The translations under genes were made by a program, and so were the position numbers. From Ensifer aridi (lineage in GTDB: Bacteria > Pseudomonadota > Alphaproteobacteria > Rhizobiales > Rhizobiaceae): a stretch of DNA of 64,000 nt. The notes under the pieces are model-generated. The model did not search any database. It was not told where the DNA came from and worked only from the letters and a program-made list of their open reading frames with translations. The DNA lies in assembly GCF_002078505.1 (NCBI RefSeq), contig NZ_LUAV01000014.1, forward strand, positions 126,402 through 190,401. The letters run 5' to 3'. Shown here piece by piece: positions 29,688 to 38,368 of this stretch (position 1 is its first letter; each line of letters opens with the position of its first letter).

Positions 29688-29733
29688 GATCACGATGATT
29701 TCGGATGGATTTGAGGCCGAAATCATCGTGATC
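29688..29733. repeat. Perfect 17-bp palindromic repeat (GATCACGATGA family)
   Basis: The arms GATCACGATGATTTCGG (29688-29704) and CCGAAATCATCGTGATC (29717-29733) are exact reverse complements around a 12-base loop. Related, diverged palindromes occur at 12090-12125 and 35293-35335, all intergenic, so this is a dispersed element rather than a local operator. Confidence 0.7.
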
Positions 29734-29833
29734 GAGCGGCAGGCAGGATCATTCAAGCTGGTGATCCCGTCCAGCGCCAAACGACTGACAGCCGCTCACA
29801 ATCGCGTCATTGCAAGCGCAGATCCACCCTTTG

Positions 29834-32800
29834 TCACTCTCCCGCCGCAGCCGCCGGCTCGGCCGCCGGCGCCCGCTTCCGGCGCAGCGACCGCAGCGCC
29901 ACGTAGAAGACCGGCGTCAGGAACAGGCCGAGGAAGGTGACGCCGAGCATGCCGGAGAAGACGGCGGTGCCGAGCGACCGGCGCATTTCGGCGCCAGGTC
30001 CCGTCGCGATCACCAGCGGCACGACGCCGAGGATGAAGGCGAAGGCGGTCATCAGGATCGGGCGAAGCCTGAGACGGCTCGCTTCAATCGCCGCTTCGAC
30101 CGGCGTCTTGCCTTCTTCCTCGCCCTGGCGGGCGAATTCGACGATCAGGATCGCGTTTTTGGCGGCAAGGCCGATCAGCACGATGAGCCCGATCTGCGTC
30201 AGCACGTTGTTGTCGAAGCCGCGAAGCGAGACGCCGAGCAGAGCTGCGAGAACCGCGAGCGGCACGATCAGGATGATCGCCAGCGGCAGCACCCAGCTTT
30301 CATATTGCGCGGCCAGAGCCAGGAATACGAAGATCACCGACAGCGCGAAGATGAAGACGGCGGTATTGCCGGTCTGGCGCTCCTGAAAGGCGAGTTCCGT
30401 CCATTCGAAGGTCGTGCCCTGCGGCAGGATCTGGCCAGCAAGCGCCTCCATCTTGTCGAGCGCGGTTCCAGTCGAGACACCGGGTGCCGGATTGCCCTGG
30501 ACGGGAACGGAGACATACATGTTATAGCGCTGGACAAGCGCCGGCCCGCTCGTGTCGCGAATCTCGACGAGCGTTCCAAGCGGCACCAAAGCACCGGAGG
30601 CGGAACGCACCTTGAGAGCGAGGATATCGTCCCGTTCGACGCGGTACTGCTGGTCGGCCTGGGCGCGGACCTGGTAGACGCGGCCGAACGCGTTGAAATC
30701 ATTGACGTAGGAGGTCCCGAGATTGATCGAGAGCGTCTCGAAGATGTTCGGGATCGGTACGTTCAGCGCCCGTGCTTTGTCGCGATCGATTGCCAGGAAG
30801 AATTGCGGGCTCGACGCCGAGAAGGTGGTGAAGACGCCCGTCAGACCCTCGGTCTGATTGGCGGCGCCCATCATCTGAAAGGCGAGCCCGAGGGCGCGCC
30901 GCATATCGGCGTTCTGGCGATCCATGATCTGCATCTTGAAGCCGCCGGAATTGCCGATACCGCGAACGGAGGGCGGCGGAACGGCGATGATGAAGGCCTC
31001 CTGGATGCTCTGCATCGCACCGAAGATCTGACCGACGATCTGCGTGGCGCTCTGATTGTTCTTGAGCCGCTCCTCGAAACTGTCGAAGGGCGTGAAGATG
31101 ACGCCCGCATTGGACGCATTGGTGAAGGTGGCGCCGCTGAAGCCCGCGAAGGCGACCGCATCCCGGACACCCGGCACCTCCCGAACCATCTCGGACGCCC
31201 GCCGCACGACCGCGTCCGTCCGCGCGAGCGAGGAACCTTCCGGAAGCTGGATGACGACGATGGCGTAGCCCTGGTCCATCTGCGGTATGAAGCCCCGGGG
31301 CACGATCTGCGCCATATAGGCAGTGGCTCCGAGCAGGGCGACGAAGACGACGAGAGACGCAACAATCGCCATTGTCGTCGTGACGAGGTGGCGCACCGCC
31401 CATGCGTAACCATCGGCCATGCGGTCGAAGCCACGGTTGAAGCCATTGGCGAAGCCGCGACCGAGCCGCGTCAGCGGATTGCGGCTCTCATGCTCGTGAT
31501 TGTCGTGCGGGCGCAGGAGAACGGCCGCAAGCGCCGGCGAGAGCGTCAGCGAGTTGATCGCGGAGATCACTGTCGCCACCGCGATCGTCACCGCGAACTG
31601 CAGATAGAACTGGCCTGCGATTCCCGGAATGAAGGCGGTCGGCACGAAGACGGCGGTCAGAACGAGGGAAATCGCGACGACCGCCGCGCCCACCTCGTCC
31701 ATCGTCACATGCGCCGCCTCTTTGGGCGTCATGCCACGCTCCAGGTTGCGCTCGACATTCTCGACGACGACGATCGCGTCGTCGACGACGATGCCGATCG
31801 CCAGCACCAGACCGAAGAGCGTCAGCATGTTCAGCGAGAAGCCGAAGGCATAGAGCAGCGCGAAGGTGCCGACCAGCGAAACGGGAATGGCGACGATCGG
31901 AATGATCGCCGTACGCCAGGACTGCAGGAAGACGATCACGACTAGCGCAACGAGAATCGCGGCCTCGCCGATGGTCTTGTAGACCTCATTGATCGATTCC
32001 GAGATGAACTCCGTGGGGTTGTAAATGATCCTGTATTCGAGACCCTCGGGGAAATCCCTCGCAAGGTCCGCCATCGTCGCCTGGATCGCTTCCGCGGCGG
32101 CGAGCGCGTTGGTGCCGGGGCGGGAGAAAATGCCGAGTGCGACCGCCGGGCTGCCGTTCAGGTAGCTATTGGTGACATATTCACGGGCGCCGAGTTCGAC
32201 GCGAGCGACATCCTGCAACTGCACCAGCCTGCCGTCTTCGGTAGCCTTTACGATCACGTAACGGAACTGCCGGGCGTCGCTGAACCGGCCGTCGGTCCTC
32301 ACCGTGTATTGGAAGGCTTCGTCGCCGGACATCGGCGGGCCACCGATGGAGCCTCCCGAAACCTGGACGTTCTGTTCGCGCAGCGCTTCGACGACGTCGC
32401 CTGCGGTCATACCGTAGGCGGAGAGTTTCTGTGGGTCGAGCCAGACGCGCAAGGCGTATTCGCGCTCGCCGAACAGCGTGACGTCGCCGACGCCGTCGAG
32501 CCGGACAAGAATGTCGCGGATACGCGTGCGGGCGTAGTTGGAAACGTAGAGCTGGTCATAACGATCGTTCGGCGACAGCAGATGGACGACCATCATCAGG
32601 TCCGGCGAACTCTTCGTCGTCGTGACGCCGATGCGCCGGACTTCCTCCGGCAGCCGCGGCTCGGCGACCGAGACGCGATTCTGCACCAGGACCTGCGCCT
32701 GGTCGAGGTTCGTGCCGAGCTTGAAGGTGATCGTCAGCGCCATCGAGCCGTCGGCCGTCGAATAGGACGACATGTACAGCATGTTCTCGACGCCGTTGAT

Positions 32801-33010
32801 CTCCTGCTCGAGCGGGGTGGCGACGGTATTGGCGATCGTCTCGGCATCCGCGCCCGGATAGGAGGCGCGCACGACGATGGTGGGCGGCGCGATTTCTGGA
32901 TATTGCGCAACCGGAAGCTGGAAGTAGGCTATGCCGCCGACGATCAGCAGCACGATCGAGAGCACCGACGCGAAAATCGGCCGATCGACGAAGAAATGTG
33001 CGAATCTCAT
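29834..33010 (-). CDS. RND multidrug efflux transporter, inner-membrane pump (HAE1 family)
   Basis: A 1058-residue proton-driven exporter of the AcrB/MexB type. It begins MRFAHFFVDRPIFASVLSIV and shows the standard order of twelve membrane segments with two large periplasmic loops. The proton-relay aspartates lie in GIVVDDAIVVVENVERN (fourth segment, near residues 408-410). PTAFIPGIAGQFYLQFAVTIA and GLAAKNAILIVEFA are further HAE1 signatures. Its ATG overlaps the adaptor stop (ATGA), so the two are translated together. No outer-membrane TolC partner or regulator is nearby. Substrates cannot be predicted. Confidence 0.95.
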   Translation of the reverse strand: MRFAHFFVDRPIFASVLSIVLLIVGGIAYFQLPVAQYPEIAPPTIVVRASYPGADAETIANTVATPLEQEINGVENMLYMSSYSTADGSMALTITFKLGTNLDQAQVLVQNRVSVAEPRLPEEVRRIGVTTTKSSPDLMMVVHLLSPNDRYDQLYVSNYARTRIRDILVRLDGVGDVTLFGEREYALRVWLDPQKLSAYGMTAGDVVEALREQNVQVSGGSIGGPPMSGDEAFQYTVRTDGRFSDARQFRYVIVKATEDGRLVQLQDVARVELGAREYVTNSYLNGSPAVALGIFSRPGTNALAAAEAIQATMADLARDFPEGLEYRIIYNPTEFISESINEVYKTIGEAAILVALVVIVFLQSWRTAIIPIVAIPVSLVGTFALLYAFGFSLNMLTLFGLVLAIGIVVDDAIVVVENVERNLERGMTPKEAAHVTMDEVGAAVVAISLVLTAVFVPTAFIPGIAGQFYLQFAVTIAVATVISAINSLTLSPALAAVLLRPHDNHEHESRNPLTRLGRGFANGFNRGFDRMADGYAWAVRHLVTTTMAIVASLVVFVALLGATAYMAQIVPRGFIPQMDQGYAIVVIQLPEGSSLARTDAVVRRASEMVREVPGVRDAVAFAGFSGATFTNASNAGVIFTPFDSFEERLKNNQSATQIVGQIFGAMQSIQEAFIIAVPPPSVRGIGNSGGFKMQIMDRQNADMRRALGLAFQMMGAANQTEGLTGVFTTFSASSPQFFLAIDRDKARALNVPIPNIFETLSINLGTSYVNDFNAFGRVYQVRAQADQQYRVERDDILALKVRSASGALVPLGTLVEIRDTSGPALVQRYNMYVSVPVQGNPAPGVSTGTALDKMEALAGQILPQGTTFEWTELAFQERQTGNTAVFIFALSVIFVFLALAAQYESWVLPLAIILIVPLAVLAALLGVSLRGFDNNVLTQIGLIVLIGLAAKNAILIVEFARQGEEEGKTPVEAAIEASRLRLRPILMTAFAFILGVVPLVIATGPGAEMRRSLGTAVFSGMLGVTFLGLFLTPVFYVALRSLRRKRAPAAEPAAAAGE

Positions 33011-34164
33011 TGGGCGTTCTCCGCCGCTTGCGCCGCTTCCTGCGGCAGCACGACGAGCTCGGGCTTGACCTTGACGCCGGGCCTGACCCGCACGAGGCCG
33101 TTGACGATAATCGTCTCGTCGCCCGTCAACCCGCTGCGGATAACCCGGTAACCGTGGAGCCGCGGCCCGAGCCGCACGGGCTTGGTCATGACGCTGCCGT
33201 CCTCGCCGACCGCATAGACGATACGTTCGTTCTGGTCGGCGGCGATCGCCTCGTCGGGCACGAGGACCGCCCGATAGGTGTTGGAGCCTTCGACCTCCAC
33301 CCGCCCGAAGAGGCCGGGCTGCAAAATGAAATTGGGGTTCGCGAAGCGGGCGCGCACCCGCATCGTGCCCGTCTGATTGTCCACCCGGTTTTCCGCGAAA
33401 TCGAGCTTACCCTCGAAGGGCCGTTCGGTGGCGTCGGCGATCGTGACAAGCACCGAGAGCGATCCCGCGCCCTCCTGCAGTGCACTGCCGCGCTCCCGCG
33501 CGGTTCGGGCATAGGAAAGCAGGCGGCGCTCGTCGACGTCGAAATAGAAGTCGATCGGATCAAGCGACACGATCGTCGTCAGGACCGTCTGATCCGCCTG
33601 GACGAGGTTGCCCGGCGAGATCAGCCGCCGGTCGACGCGGCCGCTGAGCGGCGCAGTGATCGTCGTATATTCGAGATCGAGCTTGGCTCGCTCGACGGCC
33701 GCCTCAGCGCCACGCACGCTCGCCTGCGCCGCGAGCAGTGCCCGACGGTCGTCGTCCAGCCTGGACACGGAGAGGGTGCCCGTGCCGGCGAGCGACTCCG
33801 TTCGCTTGAACGTGGTCTCTGCGAAATCGAGCGTCGATTGCGCCGAGGCAAGCTCCGCTTCCGCCTGGGCGAGAGCGGTACGGAAGGGCCGCTGGTCGAT
33901 GACGAAGAGCTTGTCGCCCTTCTTCACCATCGCGCCGTCCGTGAAGAAGACCTCGTCGAGGTAGCCGCCTACGCGTGAGCGTATCGAAACCTCGTCGACC
34001 GCCTCGAAGCGGCCGATGAACTCGTCGGCATCGATGACGTCGCGCACCACCGGTTTGGCGACGGTCACCGTCGGCAGTTGCGCGTCCTGCGCGCCGGCGG
34101 GCATCGACATGAGAAGAGGAATGGAAATGGCGGCGATCGCCGGCAGACACCACTTTCGCAACAT
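33007..34164 (-). CDS. RND efflux periplasmic adaptor (membrane fusion protein)
   Basis: A 385-residue adaptor that links the RND pump to an outer-membrane channel. The start MLRKWCLPAIAAISI (34164) gives a clean signal peptide ending MPAGAQDAQ. Then come a barrel-sandwich half domain (SIRSRVGGYLDEVFFTDGAMV), a coiled-coil hairpin (about 105-175, including AEAELASAQSTLDFAE and AAVERAKLDLEY), the second lipoyl half (ITAPLSGRVDRRLISPGNLV), and a beta-barrel domain. The order matches AcrA/MexA proteins. It is first in the two-gene operon; the 285 bases upstream to the phosphoesterase stop contain its promoter and no gene that I can support. Confidence 0.93.
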   Translation of the reverse strand: MLRKWCLPAIAAISIPLLMSMPAGAQDAQLPTVTVAKPVVRDVIDADEFIGRFEAVDEVSIRSRVGGYLDEVFFTDGAMVKKGDKLFVIDQRPFRTALAQAEAELASAQSTLDFAETTFKRTESLAGTGTLSVSRLDDDRRALLAAQASVRGAEAAVERAKLDLEYTTITAPLSGRVDRRLISPGNLVQADQTVLTTIVSLDPIDFYFDVDERRLLSYARTARERGSALQEGAGSLSVLVTIADATERPFEGKLDFAENRVDNQTGTMRVRARFANPNFILQPGLFGRVEVEGSNTYRAVLVPDEAIAADQNERIVYAVGEDGSVMTKPVRLGPRLHGYRVIRSGLTGDETIIVNGLVRVRPGVKVKPELVVLPQEAAQAAENAQ

Positions 34165-34449
34165 ACACGCTCTCCAGGCACCTGATATCAAGATCGCCCG
34201 GCACGTGGATGGGATCTTATGGTTGCCGCGGCGACATTTCGTCCGGAGCACCTGGCCCCGGTGGCACTACGTCATGAGAACTTGCGACAGCGGCCGCACG
34301 TTATGCGGCTCTCATTTTGCGAGCTAACCTGCCACCATTTGGGAGAACTGTCACCCACGAAACTTGAAAAAAGACAATCGTGCAAAAGCGATATGTCACG
34401 CCGCTTTAACGCGGGGTCGAGCAACGCGCGGCCGCGGGGTAGGCGGCGC

Positions 34450-35274
34450 TCAGGCCCAGAATTGCGGAATCGTCTCGGCGAGCCGGGGCCCGAGCCGGAG
34501 CGGTGCGATCTTCTCGGCAAGCCCGGTCCGATCGGAAATCTCGACGCCCACGCCGCAAATCGTAGCCGGGCCCGAGGCCGCCTCGAAACGGCCCTTGGGC
34601 ATCTTCGAGATGAAGCGGTTGAGCGGCTCCTCCTTCTCCATGCCGAGCGAGGAATCGTAGTCGCCGCACATGCCGGCATCGCTGATATAGGCGGTGCCGC
34701 CGTTCAATATCTGATGATCGGCGGTCGGGACATGCGTATGCGTGCCTACGACGAGACTGGCGCGGCCGTCGACGAAATGGCCGAAGCATTGCTTCTCGCT
34801 CGTCGCCTCGGCGTGGAAGTCGAACACGATGGCATCCGCCTGCAAGCCGAGCGGGCAGGCCTCGAGGATCGCCTCGGCGCATTTGAAGGGATCGTCGAGC
34901 TCCGGGTGCATGAAGACCCGGCCCATGACGTTGGCGACCAGTACGCGGGCACCGTTGCGGGCGAAATAGAGGTTCGATCCTCGGCCCGGTGTGCCGGCCG
35001 GATAGTTTGCCGGACGCAGGAACTGGTCGTGCCGCTCGCAGAAGATCACGGCCTCCTTCTGGTCCCAGACATGGTTGCCGGTCGTCACCACGTCGGCGCC
35101 TGCGCTGATCGTCTCCAGAAATATGTCCTCGGTGATGCCGAAACCGCCGGCGGCGTTCTCGCCATTGACGATGACGAAATCGAGCTTCAAGTCGCTGACC
35201 AGTCCCGGGAGGCGCTCCCAGACCGCCATGCGGCCCGTCCTGCCAACCATATCTCCCAGAAACAGAAGTCGCAT
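34450..35274 (-). CDS. YmdB/TIGR00282 family metallophosphoesterase
   Basis: A 274-residue phosphoesterase of the group that includes Bacillus YmdB, a phosphodiesterase active on 2',3'-cyclic nucleotides. I place the start at MRLLFLGDMVGRTGRMA (35274), where the family begins, rather than eight codons upstream. Metal-binding motifs are GDMVGR near residue 7, VNGENAAGGFG near 38, TTGNHVWDQKE near 65 and VGTHTHVPTADHQIL near 175. It lies downstream of the cyclo-ligase gene on the same strand, a common alphaproteobacterial pairing, with a palindromic repeat between. Confidence 0.9.
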   Translation of the reverse strand: MRLLFLGDMVGRTGRMAVWERLPGLVSDLKLDFVIVNGENAAGGFGITEDIFLETISAGADVVTTGNHVWDQKEAVIFCERHDQFLRPANYPAGTPGRGSNLYFARNGARVLVANVMGRVFMHPELDDPFKCAEAILEACPLGLQADAIVFDFHAEATSEKQCFGHFVDGRASLVVGTHTHVPTADHQILNGGTAYISDAGMCGDYDSSLGMEKEEPLNRFISKMPKGRFEAASGPATICGVGVEISDRTGLAEKIAPLRLGPRLAETIPQFWA

Positions 35275-35292
35275 GCCGTTCAATCCTGCTTG

Positions 35293-35335
35293 GATCACGA
35301 TGACTTCGGGCCAATTCGATCCGAAGTCATGACGT
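35293..35335. repeat. Palindromic GATCACGATGA repeat, partly decayed
   Basis: The left arm GATCACGATGACTTCGG (35293-35309) pairs with CCGAAGTCAT (35321-35330), after which the right arm departs from symmetry (GACGTTATC). It belongs with the perfect copy at 29688-29733 and sits between the cyclo-ligase stop and the phosphoesterase start. Confidence 0.55.
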
Positions 35336-35388
35336 TATCAATTCTAATAGCTCGGAGCCGGATGCGCGCGGAACCCGCACAATGTTCC

Positions 35389-35970
35389 TCATCCTGCTCC
35401 AAAGTGCCGAAAACCGCTCTCCGTCAACACGGCGTCCAGCGCCACGTCGTGCGGTTCAGCCGGCACTGATGCCACTTCCTGGCAGTCGAATGCAATCCCG
35501 ATCAGGCGCGGCATGTGGCCTTTGCTGCGCAGCCGATCGATCGCCCGGTCGTAATAGCCGGCGCCGTAGCCGATGCGGTGCCCGGCTGCGTCGAAGGCCG
35601 AGAGCGGCACGAGCATGATGTCCGGGTCTACCTCCGGTGCCTCGGGGCCCGGCCCCGTCGTCCCGAAACCCGTTTCGACCACGGCGATGCCATCGAGGAG
35701 CTCGCGGAACACGATGGTCTTCTTGTCCAGTATGACCGGCAGGCAAAGCCGGGCGCCGCGATCCCTGAGCCGCACCATCAACGGCCGGATGTCCGCCTCG
35801 GATCGGATCGGCCAGAAGCCAGAAACGACGTGGCCGGGATCGAGCGCGATGATGTCGGCCGCATGATCGGCCATGGCGAGGCTTGCTTCGATCCGTACTT
35901 CCGCCGGCATCGCGTCGCGAAGCGCCAGACGTTCCTTCCTCAACGCTGCCTTCAAATCCTTCGGTGACAT
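35389..35970 (-). CDS. 5-formyltetrahydrofolate cyclo-ligase
   Basis: Converts 5-formyl-THF to 5,10-methenyl-THF using ATP, returning a storage folate to C1 metabolism. From MSPKDLKAALRKERLALRD (35970) the protein is 193 residues, the usual size; an upstream methionine at 36039 is less likely. Conserved segments are GHVVSGFWPIRSEADIRPL and the nucleotide-binding GYGAGYYDRAID near residue 145. In gamma- and alphaproteobacteria this gene (ygfA/fau) commonly follows 6S RNA. Here three regulator genes lie between them. Confidence 0.9.
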   Translation of the reverse strand: MSPKDLKAALRKERLALRDAMPAEVRIEASLAMADHAADIIALDPGHVVSGFWPIRSEADIRPLMVRLRDRGARLCLPVILDKKTIVFRELLDGIAVVETGFGTTGPGPEAPEVDPDIMLVPLSAFDAAGHRIGYGAGYYDRAIDRLRSKGHMPRLIGIAFDCQEVASVPAEPHDVALDAVLTESGFRHFGAG

Positions 35971-36268
35971 CCAACGCCCTTCCCGGCGGACCGGCGCGCC
36001 GGTGCAACGACGCTGCTCTCCGCCCATGCCATAACGCAAAGAACCCGTTAGCTGGAACCATGTCGCCGCCGCTTTTGCAACACTTCGCGACAGCCTTTTG
36101 CATCGCAGTCAAATCGGCACAGCGTTAGCGCTGCGTTCATCATCCGCCGCGGTTTCACTTCGCAGCTCGCGCCATGCATGCAAATAACGCCCACGATTTC
36201 AACTAATTATATGATCTAACATCTTCGGTCTCGGCCACATTGCGGCCAAAACGGAACAGGCCAGCTCC

Positions 36269-36478
36269 ATGCCGGACAAGATCGACGAGCTCGCTCCCCT
36301 CGAAGTGCGCTGCCTTGCCCTTGCCGCCCACGGCCGAACCCGGCAGGACATGGTGCGCGAGACCGATATTTCGATGGAGCGGATCGACAGAGCACTGGAG
36401 GAGGCGATGCGCAAGCTCCGGGCGAAGAATCTCGCCGAAGCGATCTTCCGCGCCGCCCGGCTCGAGCTGATCTCATAG
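36269..36478 (+). CDS. Small helix-turn-helix protein (LuxR/GerE-like)
   Basis: A 69-residue protein consisting almost entirely of a GerE-type helix-turn-helix: LAPLEVRCLALAAHGRTRQD, then ISMERIDRALEEAMRKL, followed by a short helical tail (LAEAIFRAARLELIS). It lacks a receiver or autoinducer-binding domain, so it would be a bare DNA-binding protein or antagonist. The ribosome-binding site is weak. It is convergent with the DUF1127-like gene, overlapping its 3' end by six bases. Function unknown. Confidence 0.7.
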   Translation: MPDKIDELAPLEVRCLALAAHGRTRQDMVRETDISMERIDRALEEAMRKLRAKNLAEAIFRAARLELIS

Positions 36479-36706
36479 CATCCAATGAAGATGCCGGACC
36501 GCTTCGCTCCGGCGCCGGCATTCTTCGCGCGTAAGACAATGTTGGTGCATGAGGCCGGCATCCGCGAGCAAGTGCGGATCGCCCCGGCGACTGACGATTG
36601 TCCATTGCGCATAGATGGCAAGGCGCAGCCGCCATAGCGCAACCGTGGTCGCAGGCAGTGAAGATCTTTGAGCGATCGGAGGTGCGGGGGCGACCAGAAC
36701 AGGCAT
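36473..36706 (-). CDS. DUF1127-like small protein
   Basis: A 77-residue protein with the centre LWRLRLAIYAQWTIVSRRGDPHLLADAGL. The ending DPHLLADAGL resembles the conserved D-x-x-L-L-x-D-x-G-L of DUF1127 proteins; members studied in alphaproteobacteria affect RNA turnover, phosphate or carbon metabolism and stress. GAGG lies eight bases before the ATG. It is divergent from a LysR-type regulator, an arrangement frequent for DUF1127 genes. The basic character is weaker than in the 45-50 residue arginine-rich members, so the family call is moderate. Confidence 0.55.
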   Translation of the reverse strand: MPVLVAPAPPIAQRSSLPATTVALWRLRLAIYAQWTIVSRRGDPHLLADAGLMHQHCLTREECRRRSEAVRHLHWML

Positions 36707-36814
36707 GGCGGGAACCTCGATGAGAGCGCGGCACCGTCGATCTTCCGCCTTTGATTGACAGGCGACAAACGAATTGCAAACATGCCTATCATCAAATTTT
36801 CTTATGGCGGCACC

Positions 36815-37678
36815 ATGTCACTTCCGCTCGACAGCGACCTGCTCAGGACCTTTCTGGCGGTTGCCGACACCGGCAATCTCACACGGGCTGCCGATGCGGT
36901 ACGGCGCACGCAATCCGCCGTCAGCATGCAGATCAGGAAACTTGAAAATCAGATCGGCTTGCCGCTTTTCGAGCGGCATTCGCGCGGCGTGGTCCTGACG
37001 GCGCAAGGCCGGCGCCTCGTCGACAATGCCCGGCGCATCGTCGCCCTCCTTGACGACACGGCGGCGGCCATGCGCCTGCCTGCACTCGACGGTTCCGTCC
37101 GGATCGGGATTTCGGAGGAATACATAAATTCCACGCTGCCGAAGGCGCTCGGCGCCTTCGCGGCCGTTCATCCGGGGGTCGAGGTGACGGTGCAGCAGGG
37201 CATTTCGATGTCGAACCTCGCAGCCCTCGAAGCCGGCGAAATCGACATCGCCGTCGTCTTCGAGCCGGGCGGACGAACCCGCAACGAGGTGCTTATGGTG
37301 GACCCCACGGTCTGGGTTACCTCCGATCAGCACGGCACGCACGAGCGGCAGCCTGTGCCGATCGCGACCTACACCTATGTAGAGGGCGGTTGGTGCGATG
37401 ATCTGGCCATGCGGAGCTTGAAAAAACGCGGGATAGAGAGCCGCATCGCCTATGTGAGCCGCACCAGCAGCGGCCTGATCGCCGCCGTCGTTTCGGGTCT
37501 GGCCATCGCTCCGCTGTCCCGCAGCGCTATACCGCCCGGTTGCCGCGAACTTACCGAAGAGGACGGCTTTGGCATCATCGACATGTCGAACGTCGTGCTC
37601 CGCATAAGGCGGGAAGACCGATCGCCGACGGTCGACGCGATGGCCGACGCCATCCGCCGCGCCTTCGCAGCGGGGTGA
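36815..37678 (+). CDS. LysR-family transcriptional regulator
   Basis: A 287-residue regulator from the start MSLPLDSDLLRTFLAV; frames starting at 36755 or 36782 would add up to 20 residues not typical for the family. The N-terminal winged helix reads LRTFLAVADTGNLTRAADAV, RRTQSAVSMQIRKLENQIG and LFERHSRGVVLTAQGRRL. The remainder is a periplasmic-binding-like effector domain. It is divergent from the DUF1127-like gene and may control it; the effector is unknown. It converges on 6S RNA with 56 bases between. Confidence 0.88.
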   Translation: MSLPLDSDLLRTFLAVADTGNLTRAADAVRRTQSAVSMQIRKLENQIGLPLFERHSRGVVLTAQGRRLVDNARRIVALLDDTAAAMRLPALDGSVRIGISEEYINSTLPKALGAFAAVHPGVEVTVQQGISMSNLAALEAGEIDIAVVFEPGGRTRNEVLMVDPTVWVTSDQHGTHERQPVPIATYTYVEGGWCDDLAMRSLKKRGIESRIAYVSRTSSGLIAAVVSGLAIAPLSRSAIPPGCRELTEEDGFGIIDMSNVVLRIRREDRSPTVDAMADAIRRAFAAG

Positions 37679-37734
37679 GAAAGCGAGCGCGACTGCCGTA
37701 GCAAGATCGCCCCACAAAACGGAAGAAGTGCGAT

Positions 37735-37889
37735 CCACAACGACCGATGGATTGTTTACGATCCCGGGCGCCTACTAGGTAGGTGGGCGCCGTATGTCCG
37801 AACCCACGAGTTCGGCCAGGGACAGCTCCCTTGAGATCGTGTATGGCCCCGGGGATTGTGGTTCCTGTCGGGAAGCGCAGACCGCGTCG
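37735..37889 (-). ncRNA. ssrS: 6S RNA
   Basis: On the minus strand the transcript is about 155 bases. Its 5' GCGAC (complement of 37886-37890) can pair with GTCGT at 37740-37744 to close the long hairpin. Inside are recognisable alphaproteobacterial 6S segments: CTTCCCGACAGGAACCACAA, GGGAGCTGTCCCTGGCC, CCGAACTCGTGGGTTCGG, and the 3' hairpin GGCGCCCACC...GTAGGCGCC. 6S RNA mimics an open promoter and sequesters housekeeping RNA polymerase. The location downstream of zapA and near the cyclo-ligase gene is the expected one. Ends are accurate to perhaps ten bases. Confidence 0.88.
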
Positions 37890-37892
37890 CAG

Positions 37893-37898
37893 ATATAG
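37893..37898 (-). promoter_or_regulatory. -10 box of 6S RNA
   Basis: CTATAT on the minus strand, an exact match to the Sinorhizobium -10 consensus, lies 5-8 bases before the predicted 6S RNA start. The -35 at 17 bases (CTGGCG) is weak. Confidence 0.55.
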
Positions 37899-37979
37899 AA
37901 CGTCCCGAAGCTTTTCGCCAGAGCGCGATTGGGCGCAACCGCTCGATTTTCGATTTCCTGCCGGGGCCTGGCCGAAACT

Positions 37980-38357
37980 TCAGTTCGAGGGTGCGGCGGG
38001 ACGGCCGTTCAACTTGGCGGTAATGCCGTGGATCTGCGCCGTTACCTCGGCAAGCGCGGAGGCGAGCGCCTCTTCGCTTCTCGCCTGATCGGAAAGCGCG
38101 GTGTCGCGGCCTCTCTTCAAATTATCGACCTCGGTTTCGAGGCTCTTCAGCCGCCGATCGACCTCGCTCAACTCGTCCATGACCATGATCCCAGCCATCA
38201 CCGTCAGCCTGAGGTCGCCGATTTCACCGAACTGAGCCTTGAGATGGCCGACATATTGATCGAACCGGGCGGCGAGGTCGCTGAGGTGGTCTTCCTGTCC
38301 CTCTTCGCAGGCCATGCGGTAGGCCTTGCCGTCGATCGTCACCGTCACCTGCGCCAT
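37980..38357 (-). CDS. zapA: Cell division protein ZapA
   Basis: A 125-residue ZapA homolog that bundles FtsZ filaments at the Z ring. It shows the N-terminal beta-alpha unit AQVTVTIDGKAYRMACEEGQ and HLSDLAARFDQYV, then LTVMAGIMVMDEL and a C-terminal coiled coil (about 65-105). The tail continues to residue 125 with an Ala/Pro-rich end. It starts 11 bases after the DUF4164 gene and is followed by 6S RNA, an arrangement seen across alphaproteobacteria. Confidence 0.93.
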   Translation of the reverse strand: MAQVTVTIDGKAYRMACEEGQEDHLSDLAARFDQYVGHLKAQFGEIGDLRLTVMAGIMVMDELSEVDRRLKSLETEVDNLKRGRDTALSDQARSEEALASALAEVTAQIHGITAKLNGRPAAPSN

Positions 38358-38368
38358 GCTTCAGAACC

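Noticed and set aside
29810..31945. 711-codon open frame on the plus strand opposite the RND pump
   Set aside because: It is antisense to an unmistakable RND pump and rich in Arg/Asp/His as expected from the complement of a high-GC gene; no family resemblance.
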